From the NCBI GenBank assembly GCA_012861695.1, contig JAAOOA010000536.1, forward strand, positions 5,001 through 69,000: a stretch of 64,000 nt of DNA, written 5' to 3'. The notes below the pieces were generated by a model that did not search any database, was not told the DNA's origin, and was given only the letters and a program-made list of their open reading frames with translations. Position numbers and translations under genes: made by a program. Source of the stretch: Trematomus loennbergii. Taxonomy: Eukaryota > Chordata > Actinopteri > Perciformes > Nototheniidae. This document shows, one piece after another, positions 1-12,138 of this stretch; the first letter of the stretch is position 1, and every line of letters begins with the position of its first letter.

Positions 1-89
1 TGACGCTGCGTGAGTTCCCTGACACACCGGGGACACATGTTTATGTATAAAAGACATCACACAAGTGCATTTTGAATGATAGGTCCCCT
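1..89. mobile_element. Terminal fragment of a TTAA-flanked TIR element
   Basis: The block ends in a terminal motif (ATGATAGGTCCCCT) followed directly by TTAA. The same end is seen at 15.1 kb and 40.7 kb, and in inverted orientation at 42.2 kb. TTAA target duplications with AGGGG-type termini fit Kolobok- or piggyBac-like non-autonomous DNA transposons; which superfamily is inference. The other end lies outside the window. Confidence 0.6.
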
Positions 90-170
90 TTAATGTATTT
101 GTATGCATGGTCCTTGTTCAATAAAGACATATAATAATAAATAAAATAACTTTCAGATGACTGAACGTAC

Positions 171-2111
171 TTGCACGTGTGACAGGTCGCTCTCTTTGAA
201 CTGCGCGAGCACCTGCAGGGCTCCGTCCTCGTTGAACTCTTTCAAAGCTTCGATCGCCCGTTCGTCCAGATCACTGTGGGCTACCAGGCCTGAGGAACAC
301 AAGCAAGACATGTGGTAAATACGGTGTGAAAACAGAAGAAAGAAGGCATGATGTAGTCAAGATAAAGGATGTGTGACTGTGATATGAAGCATTTGCACAA
401 TCTGAAAAATGTGTCTTAAAGGAGATAAAACAAGTGTCTGGTTTGCTTTTGTTCGTGTGCTTCGTCCCGTTTAATCAGATTAGTCTGGGCTGGATGAAGC
501 TGTAACACTTCCCTGCTTTAATCATTTGATCACTTCTTATTATCATGCATTCATGCCGTGTTATGAAATAGAACCAGAACACCTTTATCAGTCTCATAGA
601 GGGGAAGTGTACATTGTTACAGCAAAAGTTAAGAGGCAAAATAGCAAACATATTAAATAAGAGGCATGCATAAAATATTAGAGATAGAAACTTAACATCC
701 AGAAGGACAGCAATAAGTACAGTAACAGTATTTTAAATGTGGCATGTATAAAGTAGTGTGATAGCAGCAAGGTAACTGTAGTGAAAGTGAAAGTATATAT
801 TGCAGTTAGTGTTACAGTAGTTGAATGGTCTCACTAAGAGATAGCAGCCATACATAATAATAATCATAAAGCTGTATATATATATAGGAGAAAGGAAATG
901 CTATCCCTCAGAAGTTTCCTTACTACATCTGATAATAGTTTACAGCCTCTTTCAGTGTCACGTTTCAACACAATAACTCTCATAAAGACATGCGAAAGAT
1001 GTCATGCGGCACAATCAAAAGGACAGTGTTTATAAATCATTAAACTAAAAAGGTGATACTACTAGATTACAAGATGCTGTAAAAGCTTTTAAAGAAGCCA
1101 CTACTGTTTCAGCTGCTGCTCAGAGAGTTCAGTTCACCTGCTGCTGAAGGACAGCTGCCCTTTTGTTTCTGCGTAGGTCACACCAGCTGCCTCCTAAACC
1201 CTTCATAACTACACCCATTCACTCCAGCTTCTATGTGAAACAGCAGGACTATACTGAGAGAATAGTCAATATTGATTGGTATTGATTTAAGAGGTTTGAG
1301 GTTTCTTGAAAAGGAACTTTCAAACATGGGCAGCAGAGGGATTATCTATGAGTTACAAACACACTGCTACCTCTGACACCCAGCTGCTAAAAGGATTAGT
1401 CTAACTGCTTTTTAATACACTGTTATTATTCAGGTATTAGCCAATTACACTATAAAGGCCCTGATGAGAGAATCATTTCTGATGTTCAAGCAAACCATTT
1501 TAAAAAGGCAATTCTGGTCGTATTCTTAATTTTCTCTTAGTTTTAACCCATCCCGTTCTCCCTCTCAACACTTTGACTAATTATCTTGCCAAATATATTG
1601 CCATGTATGTACCTAAGTAAAAGTTGAGGTACTTTCACTTTACAGTATTGCCATTGTATGCTGCTTTCATACTTTCACTTCACTACAGATGGAGGAAAAT
1701 ATTGTACTTTTTACACTACATTCATTTGAGCTATAGTTAGTTACTTTGCAGTATATGAACTCAAAGGAGCTTCATCTTCATCTCATGAAAGTGATTAATG
1801 ACACATTCATAAATACAATATATATATTTAATTCTGAAACGGGCCAATCAAAGTGTTGTGATTTCTGTCTTTATGAGCAGGTAAATAAAAGACCCCCCCC
1901 CCCCACACACATACACACACACACACACACAGTGAACGTTGTGCTTACCTGCTACATAAAGTTCATCCAGCTTCTCAGCAACATTTTGAGGTAAACCAGC
2001 CTCCAGAAGAGCTGGGAAGTGTTCGGAGCGGGTCACCTCGGTGGTGTCCATCGGCTCCTCAGAAACGTTTCCGTTCCCGTTCACCTGATCTGTGGCCATG
2101 TCTCCAGACAT
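171..2111 (-). CDS. syncrip: SYNCRIP / hnRNP Q-like RNA-binding protein, N-terminal two coding exons (partial)
   Basis: Two minus-strand exons are visible. Exon 1 (2111 to 1949) starts at ATG 2111 right after a CACAG acceptor; a second in-frame ATG at 2099 gives the more family-typical start MATDQVNGNG. It continues with EEPMDTT and AGLPQNVAEKLDELYVAG and ends at a GTAAGC donor. Exon 2 (289 to 171) encodes LVAHSDLDERAIEALKEFNE and ends DLSHVQ at a GTACGT donor. Together they give 94 codons of the acidic N-terminal domain that precedes the three RRMs in SYNCRIP and HNRNPR. The wording is closer to SYNCRIP than to HNRNPR. The family binds poly(A)- and AU-rich RNA and acts in splicing, mRNA stability and translation. 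The RRMs and RGG tail lie beyond position 1. The frame is intact and the splice sites are canonical, so this looks functional. Confidence 0.9.
1890..1934. repeat. poly-C/(CA)n microsatellite at the exon 1 donor side of syncrip
   Basis: A run of about 11 C is followed by CA dinucleotides just inside intron 1 of the syncrip-like gene, 15 bases or more from the donor at 1948. Confidence 0.8.
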
Positions 2112-2714
2112 CTGTGCACAACACATAATAACAGAGTCAACAACAACACCACAACAGAACTATTTAGTGGGCGGTTTGGCGCCATCGTTTAAAAACTGGA
2201 GTGGCGGCTGTGTTTCAAGTTATTCTTATTATCATATACACAGCAATAACAGAGGATTGTTGGCAAAGCAAGGCTTAGATCTCCCTCCAACAATGCTCAT
2301 TAAAAAAAGATAATGATGCAATTCAAACATGGGAGTCTTAAAATAAGTGGAATTTTTTATGTAAAATAGTAGGGGTCATTCCTAGCATTCGGTGCCAATT
2401 AGGTCTCAAAGACATTATATCATATATTTGTTATTTTAAAAGGGCTAATGGTAATTAGTAAAGCTTGGGTTGACATGTTTAATCCCCCTCTACCATTAAA
2501 AAATGTTATATACCCAGTAATACTAAATAATTACTCTGATTTGAGCACAAGTAGGCCAAACTGGCGTGTCCCAAATCTTGTTTGCTCAACTTCCATAACA
2601 GATATAAAAAGATATATATATAAATTCTACATTGCATGTCACAAACATGCATTTGTTGTTTAATTAACCCCTATTTTTCGTTTTATAAACACATTTATTT
2701 ATATCATATCTATA

Positions 2715-2800
2715 CCAATTGATAAGATATACTTTATTGATCCCAAATTGGGAATGTTTTTTAATCACAGCAGCATGTAAGCCCACATAATGTGAAAATA
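2715..2800. repeat. LINE 3'-tail-type repeat (TTTATTGATCCC motif)
   Basis: The segment carries the teleost repeat signature ACTTTATTGATCCCAAATTG followed by an ACAGCAGCATG block. Similar copies occur near 4553-4660 and 29225-29310. The motif is common in fish genomes as the 3' end of non-LTR elements; the exact family is not assigned here. It lies in the first syncrip intron (between the UTR exon and coding exon 1). Confidence 0.5.
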
Positions 2801-3793
2801 AAAGTGAAAAATAAACAAAAATAAAACTACAAAATAAAACAGAACTTAAAAGTTAATAAATGTTGATTGTGAAAGATAAACAAAATAATAACAATAAAGT
2901 ACGAGATCTGAGTACTTCTGTCTGACTGAATTATTTAATGCATTGGTTGTTCTTTGAACCCTTTCCCCCCATTTATAAAGACACATTGTGCACATTTCTG
3001 CCCTGTTTAAATCAGCACAGCCCTCCACTTAGAATACAGTATTTGTCATATTTGATGTACCCAGTTTCTCACATAATTATATTTTGTGTAAATATTGTCT
3101 TAAAATAGCTTTTATACATACAATGCTTTACTACATGTCTGTGTCTTTGTATGCACCACTTACACCAAAGCAATCCCTTGTATTTGTAAACCTAGTTGGT
3201 GATACAACAGATTCTGATTATTTGTTCAACCCCTTTTTTCGCCATTGATAAAAATTGAAATATAAGAAAAAAAGATACCCAGTAAGACATTTTTTTCGAC
3301 ATACAATCTCATAGGACTTATTTATCTCATTATTTGACTTACTGTAATAATGACTCACTGTATGTCGAATTAATGAGATAGAAAGTCATAATAACAACTC
3401 ACATGATACCGTGTTTTGCACAATGGCGGAAATGGGCTTCCATATTTAACCCTAGCTTCCCACTAATAGTATAATAATAATCCACTAATTATCATTTTAC
3501 ATTACACTGAATTACATCCAGCACGCCTCTTAGTTACCAGCAGGCCTCAGGCTTACAGGACCAGAATCAGGGTGATAAAAAAGCATCTGAAACCTTCATT
3601 ATTCAATGCATTTGTTATTTGTTGACCCCTATTTTCACACACACATATTTAACCGTTGGTCAAAAGAGGCCCGTTGGTTTTCAAAATGCCGGCTAGCCAT
3701 GCTAAGCTAACTGCCATGTTTTCTAGCAGGTAACTTAGCAACAAAACACAGCATGTTTCACAGGTAAATAGTTCCTCTGCGGGTTGTACTCAC

Positions 3794-3990
3794 CACGCTG
3801 ATCTAACCTGCACGATGCGGATCCGCCGTGATGAAGGAGCTCCAGGTAATAAAAGGTAAATAAAATCCCCGGTGCTTTTTCAGGTTCTTTACTCCCGGTG
3901 AAAGAAAATGGCGAAGACGTAACGACGCGATCTCTGCTGTTCCACTGTACGTACGGGGTTTCCTGGGCCGCTTCTCACGGGCTGCTCAGT
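3794..3990 (-). other. Probable 5' UTR exon and promoter-proximal region of syncrip
   Basis: On the minus strand a GTGAGT donor lies at 3793, upstream of the coding exon whose acceptor is at 2112-2113. The sequence to its right (about 3795-3990) is GC-richer than its surroundings and includes several CpGs, as expected of a non-coding first exon of a housekeeping RNA-binding protein gene. The transcription start is not visible. The divergent cox7a2 start codon is about 1.1 kb away, so the interval may hold two back-to-back promoters. Confidence 0.5.
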
Positions 3991-4552
3991 TTTACATATG
4001 GTTATAATGTACAATAGGTGGGAGATCAGTATCAGAAATGTAAATACCATCCTATTTATATATGTTTTTACATCTGTAATTTAAATACTATCATATGCAT
4101 ACATGTTTCTTCTCCTGTAGCATAAATCTATGTTTCTGTAGCTGCAGTATTTCTGGATTCAAAGGCATTATTGTCATAAGAACAGTAGCTACAGTGAATA
4201 AATGGCAATGAAAATAGTGCATATTATGTTGCAGACCAATGTGCAAGTAATGCATAAGTAAACTATATACATGTCAGAAATAAATAAATAAAATAAGCTA
4301 AATAATGCAGGGGATGTTGTAAGTGACCAAGTAAATGCAGGAGTCTAAATGTAAATAGAATAAGATATACAAGAACAGAATGTAAAATTAAATACTGTTC
4401 ATGTAGTGATAACTATTTTGCTATTTTGCTCTTCATAAAACATCCAAATGTATCCAAAATATTTTATATTGTGTATTATTTGATATGTTTTTGTTTGCCG
4501 TTTATTTTATTATGTGTATACTGTCTGTCTGTTTGTCTGTCTGTCTATCGAA

Positions 4553-4660
4553 GCTACAATAAGATTAACCTTATTAATCCCAATTTTGGAAATGTTTTTG
4601 TTGCAGCAGCATAAAACAAAACAAGGCATTGCACATAATAACAAATTAAAAGAGCAGAAA
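4553..4660. repeat. LINE 3'-tail-type repeat next to a (GTCT)n stretch
   Basis: A diverged copy of the TTATTAATCCC / GCAGCAGCATAAAAC repeat follows a short GTCT microsatellite (about 4520-4548). It lies between the syncrip and cox7a2 first exons. Confidence 0.45.
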
Positions 4661-5080
4661 TAAACCATTCTAAAATAGAAACATCTCAAAATAGAAATAA
4701 AAGCAGCATTAGAGAGTAAGACAAATATAAAGATGACCGTGAAGCTACAAATCTATAAACTGTCACTGACAAATAAACAAACACTATTGATGGGCCAATT
4801 TTCTGTTGACACAATATGAGCAGGATTTAACACCATATACACAATTATGAGCAGGAAAACACAATATAAGCAGGCATCTATCTGTCTACCCATCCATCCA
4901 CTGTATCTACTGTATTTAGAGGGTGTAGTTCCACTTAAAGACTGAGGGGGGCAGCAGAGCGCGCAGCATATATAAAGCCTGCCGTTAATTTCCACGTAGA
5001 AGAAGAACACGGATCTAAAAGCGGAAGTAATTTGCTCGTGTCCTTGATAGAAAGAGAGGCAACTGCAGACGGAAATAAAG

Positions 5081-8000
5081 ATGAACAGAAACATATTTGT
5101 AAGTTTATTCTCTATTTAAAGTCTTTGTTTGCTTTGTGGGATTATATATAAACTTATAAGGCTGACATCCAATGTGAGAGTTAGTGACGCGGCTAAATGA
5201 AGACTAAAACTAATCTAGGGGTCAAAGAAACGTTAGGAAGAAGAGCTAGCATTAGCTTAGCTTCCGCTGTAGCTTTACGAGCTTTACATAATATATATAT
5301 TATACCCATTATTATCGATGATGAGACCATGTTAGTGTGAAAAGACAGCTTAAAACAAACTATGTAACAGATGCTTAAAGAAGGATATTAATACAAGAAC
5401 CCAATCAGCTTTTATTTAAAATAATTGATCTGAACATTGCTGTATATTTGGCCACTAAAACAACTAGTTTGATGATTTGGCAGCATTCACTAAACACCAA
5501 AGACCTTGTAGTCAATGTGCTGGATTGGACTCTAGTCTGCAGGGGTAGGGTTAGGGTCATCCAGTCTGTAGGGGTAGGGTCATCCAGTCTGCAGGGGTAG
5601 GGTTAGGGTCATCTTGTGTTGTGGCTGTGGTCTCCATTTGACCATGCTCACAGGAATTAATGAGATTTGATTGAATGTGATTTAACATTTAATAAAGCCT
5701 ATTCAGTGTGTTAGTCTGTGTCCTGCTGTTTGTAACCCCTCTTCCTGTTTGTAACCCCTCTTCCTGTTTGTAACCCCTCTTCCTGTTTGTAACGCCTCTT
5801 TCTGTTTGTAACGCCTCTTTCTGTTTGTAACGCCTCTTTCTGTTTGTAACGCCTCTTTCTGTTTGTAACGCCTCTTTCTGTACCTGGTGTTTCCAGGCGC
5901 TGCAGCGCATTGCTCGGAGGACCTTCAGCAGCTCCGGGCGCCGGCTGGAGAACCAGGTCCCCCAGAAACAGAAGAGGTTCCAGGTACACAGACCCTGCAT
6001 CGAGGCAGAATTCTGACTTATTTAATTCAGACTTCTTTAATACAGAATTCAGACTTCTTTAATACAGAATTCAGATTTTTTTTCTCACATCTCAAACCAC
6101 CTTTGCTCAGATGTCAAATGTTTTTTCACATGTGGCCCTACTCCTCTCCCATACACATTTAACCACTTCATAAGACCATGTTTTACTGTGTTGGTATATG
6201 TGTAAAGTTCTTCCTGTTTCTACTGTAACCTTTTCAATGTGGTATTTTGACTTCCTCTGTCCCCTCATGGAAGTGGAGACTCACTGGTTTTATAGTTTTG
6301 TTCAGATGTGATGAGCTGTGTGAGGTTAACTGTAATACATTTTATTTAGTTTATTAGTTATAGTTCTTGCTGTCAAAACTAGTAAGCCATTTGTGATATT
6401 AACAGTTGTTTTCTGATATGAAGAACCACATTTTGTGACCATCGAAGTGTTTTGTTTCAGTTCAATTAGCATTATTGTTCTTTTGCATGTAGCCTGTATC
6501 AAACCTAGGAAATAGAAACAACCCTACATCAATGTATTGGACCATTACATAGCCTTGTTGTTGTGGTTTTCTAGACAGGAAGTGGTTTTAACGCTTCCTG
6601 TTCTCTCCCCTGAATGAGAAATTAGAGTATTCTTTTCATCTCTTTAGCATGGTTCTTCTCCTGAAGCCCTGAAATCATTTTAGCTCCAAAGATAAGTTGC
6701 CAGTACGTGACTTCAAATCTAACGGAGTGTTTCACTAAATCTGCATGTGTGGCAGTGCCTAATATTAGGATTATTAATAATCATTTTCACTTCAGTATTG
6801 TGTGATAAAGAATATTATATTGATGATTTTAAGCAGCTTTCAAAGTGTCTTGTACTTTAAACAAATTAGTTTCATGGCTGTTTTTTATTCTCTAATGCTT
6901 CAATATTGTTATTAAACCTGCAAAGATTGAATCCGGCCTGCACTAACAGCTTTTTTTATTTAATTTCACATCTTTTAAAAGGTCAGTCTGTGTTTTGGAG
7001 TGCTGTAGCCTCTATAATAAATTACATACGCCACACACAAGTGCAAAAACATTTCTAGGAATGATCGAAACATCATTTGGATGTTTTTGGTGTTTTTCTA
7101 ATTCTGTGTTGCAGATTTAAAGTAGAGACACTACATACTGATATACACCTGAACATCAGCAGGAGAGGACTCTTTAAAGTAGAGACACTACATACTGATA
7201 TACACCTGAACATCAGCAGGAGAGGACTCTTTAAAGTAGAGACACTCAGTGGCGTTTTTATATGTACAAAAGTGGTGGGGCACAAAAACCGTAGATGTCT
7301 ATATATAAGCTTCTGCAGTGACGTGCAGTGAGGTTCATGGCTGCTGAGGCACTGGCACTGACTCTTCAGGTTTACACATTTATATTTTGACCTAAACCAA
7401 AATATAATATTATTTTCAAAAGCTTTTTTTGTCTGATGCTTCGATTAATTTTAAACAGACAGTTCAACAAAAGGATACCCAAAAAATGTAATTTGATCAT
7501 TTAAATATTGAATTCTTCTCTCTTAGTATGATCCCATTTTCAATTAAATGGCGGTCTTACCTTGACTTGAAGATGAAGTCCATTTGCCTATCCTTCTGGA
7601 TAAACATTTCTATAACTTTTTTAAAAAGTCCTCCTTATCTTCTTTTAGTTTCAAAAGTCTATCATAAATCTAATCGATAGATTTATGATTCAAAAATTAT
7701 AAAAGTAGGGTAGACATGTGGATGTTATCCGGCTGAACAAAACGTGCATTTATCTAACAGGTACGTTTCCCACAGATCTTATTTCGAGCTATTTTCTAAA
7801 ATCCTATGGAGAAATCTCATTGCTTTTTTGTCGAGGGAAGCCATGCGCAGCTTACTTCCTGGTTTTAGGACGCGTCACTGCACCTCTCTCGTCTCCTCTT
7901 CACACACCACACTTTTCACGGCACACGTACTTACAGCCAATCAGCTCTGAATTATATGAGATGACGTATGGTGGGGATGGCAGCTCAGTGCCCCTATGGT

Positions 8001-11000
8001 CATTCTTTTTTGCCACACACATTAAATAGGAAAATACTCTGAGCATGCGCAGTGTAGTTTTTACAGTCACCGTTCACTTAGACAGTGAGAGGGAGGGGCA
8101 TGATCAGGTTTTGTCCCACATGGCTCTAAACAGCTCAATAGGCACACACTGTAGACACTAATTAGAAGAACACAGACTAAAACAGAAATGTACAGACGAA
8201 TCAGATGATTAAACATGATCTTAAAATATATTTTATATATATGTTTTTGCTTTTTTTGTAATCATTATTTGTAATACTTTCTGCTGACACTAGGTGGGGC
8301 TGTGCAGAGACACTACATACTGATATACACCTGAACATCAGCAGGAGAGGACTCTTTAAAGTAGAGACACTACATACTGATATACACCTGAACATCAGCA
8401 GGAGAAGACTCTTTAAAGTAGAGACACTACATACTGATATACACCTGAACATCAGCAGGAGAGGACTCTTTAAAGTAGAGACACTACATACTGATATACA
8501 CCTGAACATCAGCAGGAGAGGACTCTTTAAAGTAGAGACACTACATACTGATATACACCTGAACATCAGCAGGAGAGGACTCTTTAAAGTAGAGACACTA
8601 CATACTGATATACACCTGAACATCAGCAGGAGGACTCTTTAAAGTAGAGACACTACATACTGATATACACTTGAACATCAGCAGGAGAGGACTCTTTAAA
8701 GTAGAGACACTACATACTGATATACACCTGAACATCAGCAGGAGAGGACTCTTTAAAGTAGATCCAAACAGGAGTGACAACGCAGAGCCTTTCTTTAAAA
8801 GCCATGTACATGTGTAAGCACAACATTTACCCATTTGCTCCATAGTTCTACATATTTACAAAAAATTATGATAATTTCTGTGATATTTAATCTTGAAGAA
8901 AAACATGAATCTGACTCAAAGTGAATCTTTTTTGGATGTTCCCGTCAAATCGGTGTCTGATGTTCTATTACTAAATGCTCACTTTCTCCATGAAACTGAT
9001 TTTCAAAGCATCTGAAATAAGAGAAGCGTGGCTCAAACAGACTTTACTATAAAGGGAACAATGAGTGAACACGTTCTTTATTTATGTTTAATTTTTGGTG
9101 TGTATTTGAAGTATTTCACTCTGTGTTTTTGCAGATCTAACCGCGTGTATTTGAAGTATTTCACTCAGTGTTTTGGCAGATCTAACAGTGTGTATTTGAA
9201 GTATTCCACTCAGTGTTTTGGCAGATCTAACCGCGTGTATTTGAAGTATTTCACTCTGTGTTTTTGCAGATCTAACAGTGTGTATTTGAAGTATTCCACT
9301 CAGTGTTTTGGCAGATCTAACAGTGTGTATTTGAAGTATTCCACTCAGTGTTTTAGCAGATCTAACAGTGTGTATTTGAAGTATTCCACTCAGTGTTTTG
9401 GCAGATCTAACAGTGTGTATTTGAAGTATTCCACTCAGTGTTTTAGCAGATCTAACAGTGTGTATTTGAAGTATTCCACTCAGTGTTTTGGCAGATCTAA
9501 CAGTGTGTATTTGAAGTATTCCACTCAGTGTTTTGGCAGATCTAACAGTGTGTATTTGAAGTATTCCACTCAGTGTTTTAGCAGATCTAACAGTGTGTAT
9601 TTGAAGTATTCCACTCAGTGTTTTGGCAGATCTAACAGTGTGTATTTGAAGTATTCCACTCAGTGTTTTAGCAGATCTAACAGTGTGTATTTGAAGTATT
9701 CCACTCAGTGTTTTGGCAGATCTAACAGTGTGTATTTGAAGTATTCCACTCAGTGTTTTGGCAGATCTAACAGTGTGTATTTGAAGTATTCCACTCAGTG
9801 TTTTGGCAGATCTAACAGTGTGTATTTGAAGTATTCCACTCAGTGTTTTTAGCAGATCTAACAGTGTGTATTTGAAGTATTCCACTCAGTGTTTTGGCAG
9901 ATCTAACAGTGTGTTTTTGAAGTATTTCACTCGGTGTTTTGGCAGATCTAACAGTGTGTATTTGAAGTATTTCACTCAGTGTTTTAGCAGATCTAACAGT
10001 GTGTATTTGAAGTATTTCACTCAGTGTTTTAGCAAATCTAACAGTGTGTATTTGAAGTATTTCACTCGGTGTTTTAGCAGATCTAACCGTGTGTATTTGA
10101 AGTATTTCACTCGGTGTTTTAGCAGATCTAACAGTGTGTATTTGAAGTATTTCACTCGGTGTTTTTGGCAGATCTAACAGTGTGTATTTGAAGTATTTCA
10201 CTCGGTGTTTTGGCAGATCTAACAGTGTGTATTTGAAGTATTTCACTCAGTGTTTTAGCAGATCTAACAGTGTGTATTTGAAGTATTTCACTCTGTGTTT
10301 TTGCAGATCTAACCGTGTGTATTTGAAGTATTTCACTCGGTATTTTAGCAGATCTAACAGTGTGTATTTGAAGTATTTCACTCAGTGTTTTGGCAGATCT
10401 AACCGTGTGTATTGAAGTATTTCACTCTGTGTTTTGCAGATCTAACAGTGTGTATTTGAAGTATTTCACTCTGTGTTTTTGCATATCTAACCGTGTGTAT
10501 TTGAAGTATTTCACTCTGTGTTTTTGCAGATCTAACCGTGTGTATTTGAAGTATTTCACTCTGTGTTTTAGCAGATCTAACCGTGTGTATTTGATGTTTG
10601 TCTCTCCAGGAGAACGACGGGATGCCGATTCATTTAAAAGGCGGCGTCAGCGACACTCTGCTCTACAGAGCCACCATGGGCCTCACCGTCCTGGGTGAGA
10701 AAACATCTCCTTCTACTTTAAAAAGTTCCCCACATTCTGATCCTGCAGAATCAGACACTCATTTTTTAACTAGAGGCTGAGCTCGTGACGTAGACAACTC
10801 TCAAAACTGGAGATATTAAGGCAGACTAATGACCCAAAATGTAGTTTATACCCATATTTGTAGCTTTTTCTAGACCTTAATTCTTGCACTGCTCGGAGAA
10901 TAACAAATAAACAACATGCACACTTCTATATTTTGTATTTAGCACCAAATGGAAAACAAAGCTGTTGTATTGCGTAAGAAAACAGTGCATTAAAAGTGCA

Positions 11001-12070
11001 CGTTGTGTGTTAGATATGCATTGCAGAGGTGTGTGTATAATTATGCAGGTGATGTTTTACGGCCGTGTGTTTCTACTCCATTTAGCCATTTAAATAACAT
11101 TTCACTGAACTGTGCAGAGCTCTAACTTTGCCTGCTTAGACATCAACTCCACACCACTGATGTTTACTTATGACAGGGTTCTTACGGTCATTAAAAACCT
11201 GGAAAAGTCGTGGAAATTTAAAATGCAAATTCCAGGCCCTGGAAAAGTTATGGAAAACAATATTTTTCCCAAAGTTTTGGAAATGTAACTAAAGTTGCAT
11301 CAAATATAATTTATATTTTATCTAATCGCCGAAATAGTAATACTATAATGATAATACATACTGTATAGTAATGAAACTTAAAATGGCATTTAACTGACGA
11401 GGTGTTTTGCTGGTGAGAGATTTCAGTTGCTTTAGCGTGTAGAAGCTAGTAAGCCGATTTGTTTTAGATCGGCACAACATGTTTCATATGCAGATCTGAT
11501 TTTCCTGTTCCATGTTCAAATAAACCATTTTCAGTGGTACCGCTGAGAAAGAGTCATTTTTTTGGTCATGGAAAATTAGTAAAGGTCCTGGAGAAGTCAT
11601 GGAAAATCATTGGTGGAAAAGTGTACGAACCCTGGTATTACCGTTTTATATTTTGTGAAAGTATCAATAGACAACACTACAATATCGACGTAGTTAGTGA
11701 AAATGTTTGTTTTTCGTCCTATTGCCAAGCTTTTTTGTATTTTAACCATTTAATTATGGATTTTTCTATTATCTGTTTTTAATTTTTATGTTTATAGAAG
11801 TACATTTTTTATTATTAATTTGTATAGCAGATTTTTTTTTTTATGTATCTTTGTATTTTCTATTTATAAAATGGAGCAACCAATCCCTCTTTGAAAAAAC
11901 AATATTAATTAAATAATAATATTCTCAGTTGCAGAGTGTGTGCCGTTTCTCTATAACCATCATCTGTTTAACCTGGAAGCCAAATATATAACTTGAATCT
12001 CCTTTTTATTGCAGGAGGTGCTTATGTTGTGTACGAGCTGGTGAAGTGGGGGTGCCCGAAGAAAGCCTGA
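5081..12070 (+). CDS. cox7a2: Cytochrome c oxidase subunit 7A2-like, mitochondrial precursor (4 exons, complete)
   Basis: Exons are 5081-5098, 5897-5983, 10610-10694 and 12015-12070, all with GT-AG introns; they join into an unbroken 81-residue protein. Exon 1 encodes MNRNIF. Exon 2 supplies a basic, Ser-rich mitochondrial presequence (ALQRIARRTFSSSGRRL) and the start of the mature chain (NQVPQKQKRFQ). Exon 3 has the family core MPIHLKGGVSDTLLYRATMG, and exon 4 finishes the single membrane helix and ends CPKKA. Order and length match vertebrate COX7A2 (about 83 aa); COX7A1 or a COX7A2 co-ortholog cannot be excluded. The product is a small nuclear-encoded subunit of respiratory complex IV in the inner mitochondrial membrane, where the 7A isoform influences dimer and supercomplex assembly. 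Intron 2 (5984-10609) is unusually long because of minisatellites and an inserted element, but no exon is damaged. Confidence 0.93.
5536..5612. repeat. Short telomere-like minisatellite (TAGGGTTAGGGT) in cox7a2 intron 1
   Basis: Three imperfect units of roughly 30 bp contain GGGGTAGGGTTAGGGTCAT, separated by CCAGTCTGCA or CCAGTCTGTA. Only one or two TTAGGG hexamers occur per unit, so this is a minisatellite containing the motif and not a true telomere array. Confidence 0.7.
5726..5882. repeat. 19-bp tandem repeat in cox7a2 intron 1
   Basis: About eight head-to-tail units of TGTTTGTAACGCCTCTTTC occur, with a CCC variant in the first units and a CGC variant later. The array ends only about 14 bases before the acceptor of exon 2 (5895-5896), so it supplies the pyrimidine-rich tract of that splice site. 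Confidence 0.85.
7118..7246. repeat. 57-bp minisatellite, first block (about 2.3 units)
   Basis: The units carry TAGAGACACTACATACTGAT, CACCTGAACATCAGCAGG and GGACTCTTTAAAG. The same unit forms larger arrays at 8306-8764 and 38817-39563. The block is cut off at 7246 by an inserted element and resumes after it. Confidence 0.9.
7247..8305. mobile_element. Probable hAT-type insertion inside the 57-bp array
   Basis: The 57-bp array stops at AGAGACACT (7238-7246) and restarts with the same AGAGACACT (8306-8314); the interval starts CAGTGGCG, like other hAT elements in the window. An 8-9 bp duplication fits hAT, but the array unit itself contains these bases, so the evidence is partial and no good TIR partner is seen on the right. 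No transposase is readable. The interval also holds a small palindrome near 7660-7690. Confidence 0.45.
8306..8764. repeat. 57-bp minisatellite, second block (about 8 units)
   Basis: Continuation of the array with the same unit; one unit is short by two bases near 8630. The reverse strand is open through many units only because 57 is a multiple of three. The block lies in cox7a2 intron 2. Downstream sequence 8765-9085 recurs at 39600-39929. Confidence 0.92.
9098..10594. repeat. 45-bp minisatellite, about 33 units, in cox7a2 intron 2
   Basis: Units read GTGTGTATTTGAAGTATT, then CACTCAGTGTTTTGGCAG and ATCTAAC(A/C). They are most homogeneous at 9280-9860 (alternating GGC and AGC variants) and more diverged at both edges. 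Because 45 is divisible by three, both strands show long open frames, which are not genes. The array ends about 15 bases before the exon 3 acceptor (10608-10609), and each unit contains a TTTTGGCAG or TTTTAGCAG acceptor-like motif. Confidence 0.95.
10695..12014 (+). other. cox7a2 intron 3, containing a hAT-like MITE
   Basis: The intron has a GTGAGA donor at 10695 and a TTGCAG acceptor ending 12014. No other gene is seen in it. It holds the repeat described separately at 11174-11634; the remainder is AT-rich single-copy-looking sequence. Confidence 0.7.
11174..11634. mobile_element. hAT-like MITE (CAGGGTTC termini)
   Basis: The left end reads CAGGGTTCTTAC and the right end is its near reverse complement GTACGAACCCTG. 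The body has several CTGGAAAAGT and ATGGAAA motifs typical of a widespread teleost MITE. No convincing 8-bp target duplication remains. Confidence 0.6.
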
Positions 12071-12138
12071 CTCCACTCCATGTTTACCTCATTTCAAATT
12101 TAAACAGAGATATATACGCCGGCCGCTTTATATTGTGT

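Noticed and set aside
9028..10698. Long open frames on both strands over the cox7a2 intron
   Set aside because: Produced by the 45-bp minisatellite (15 codons per unit) inside an intron; not genes.
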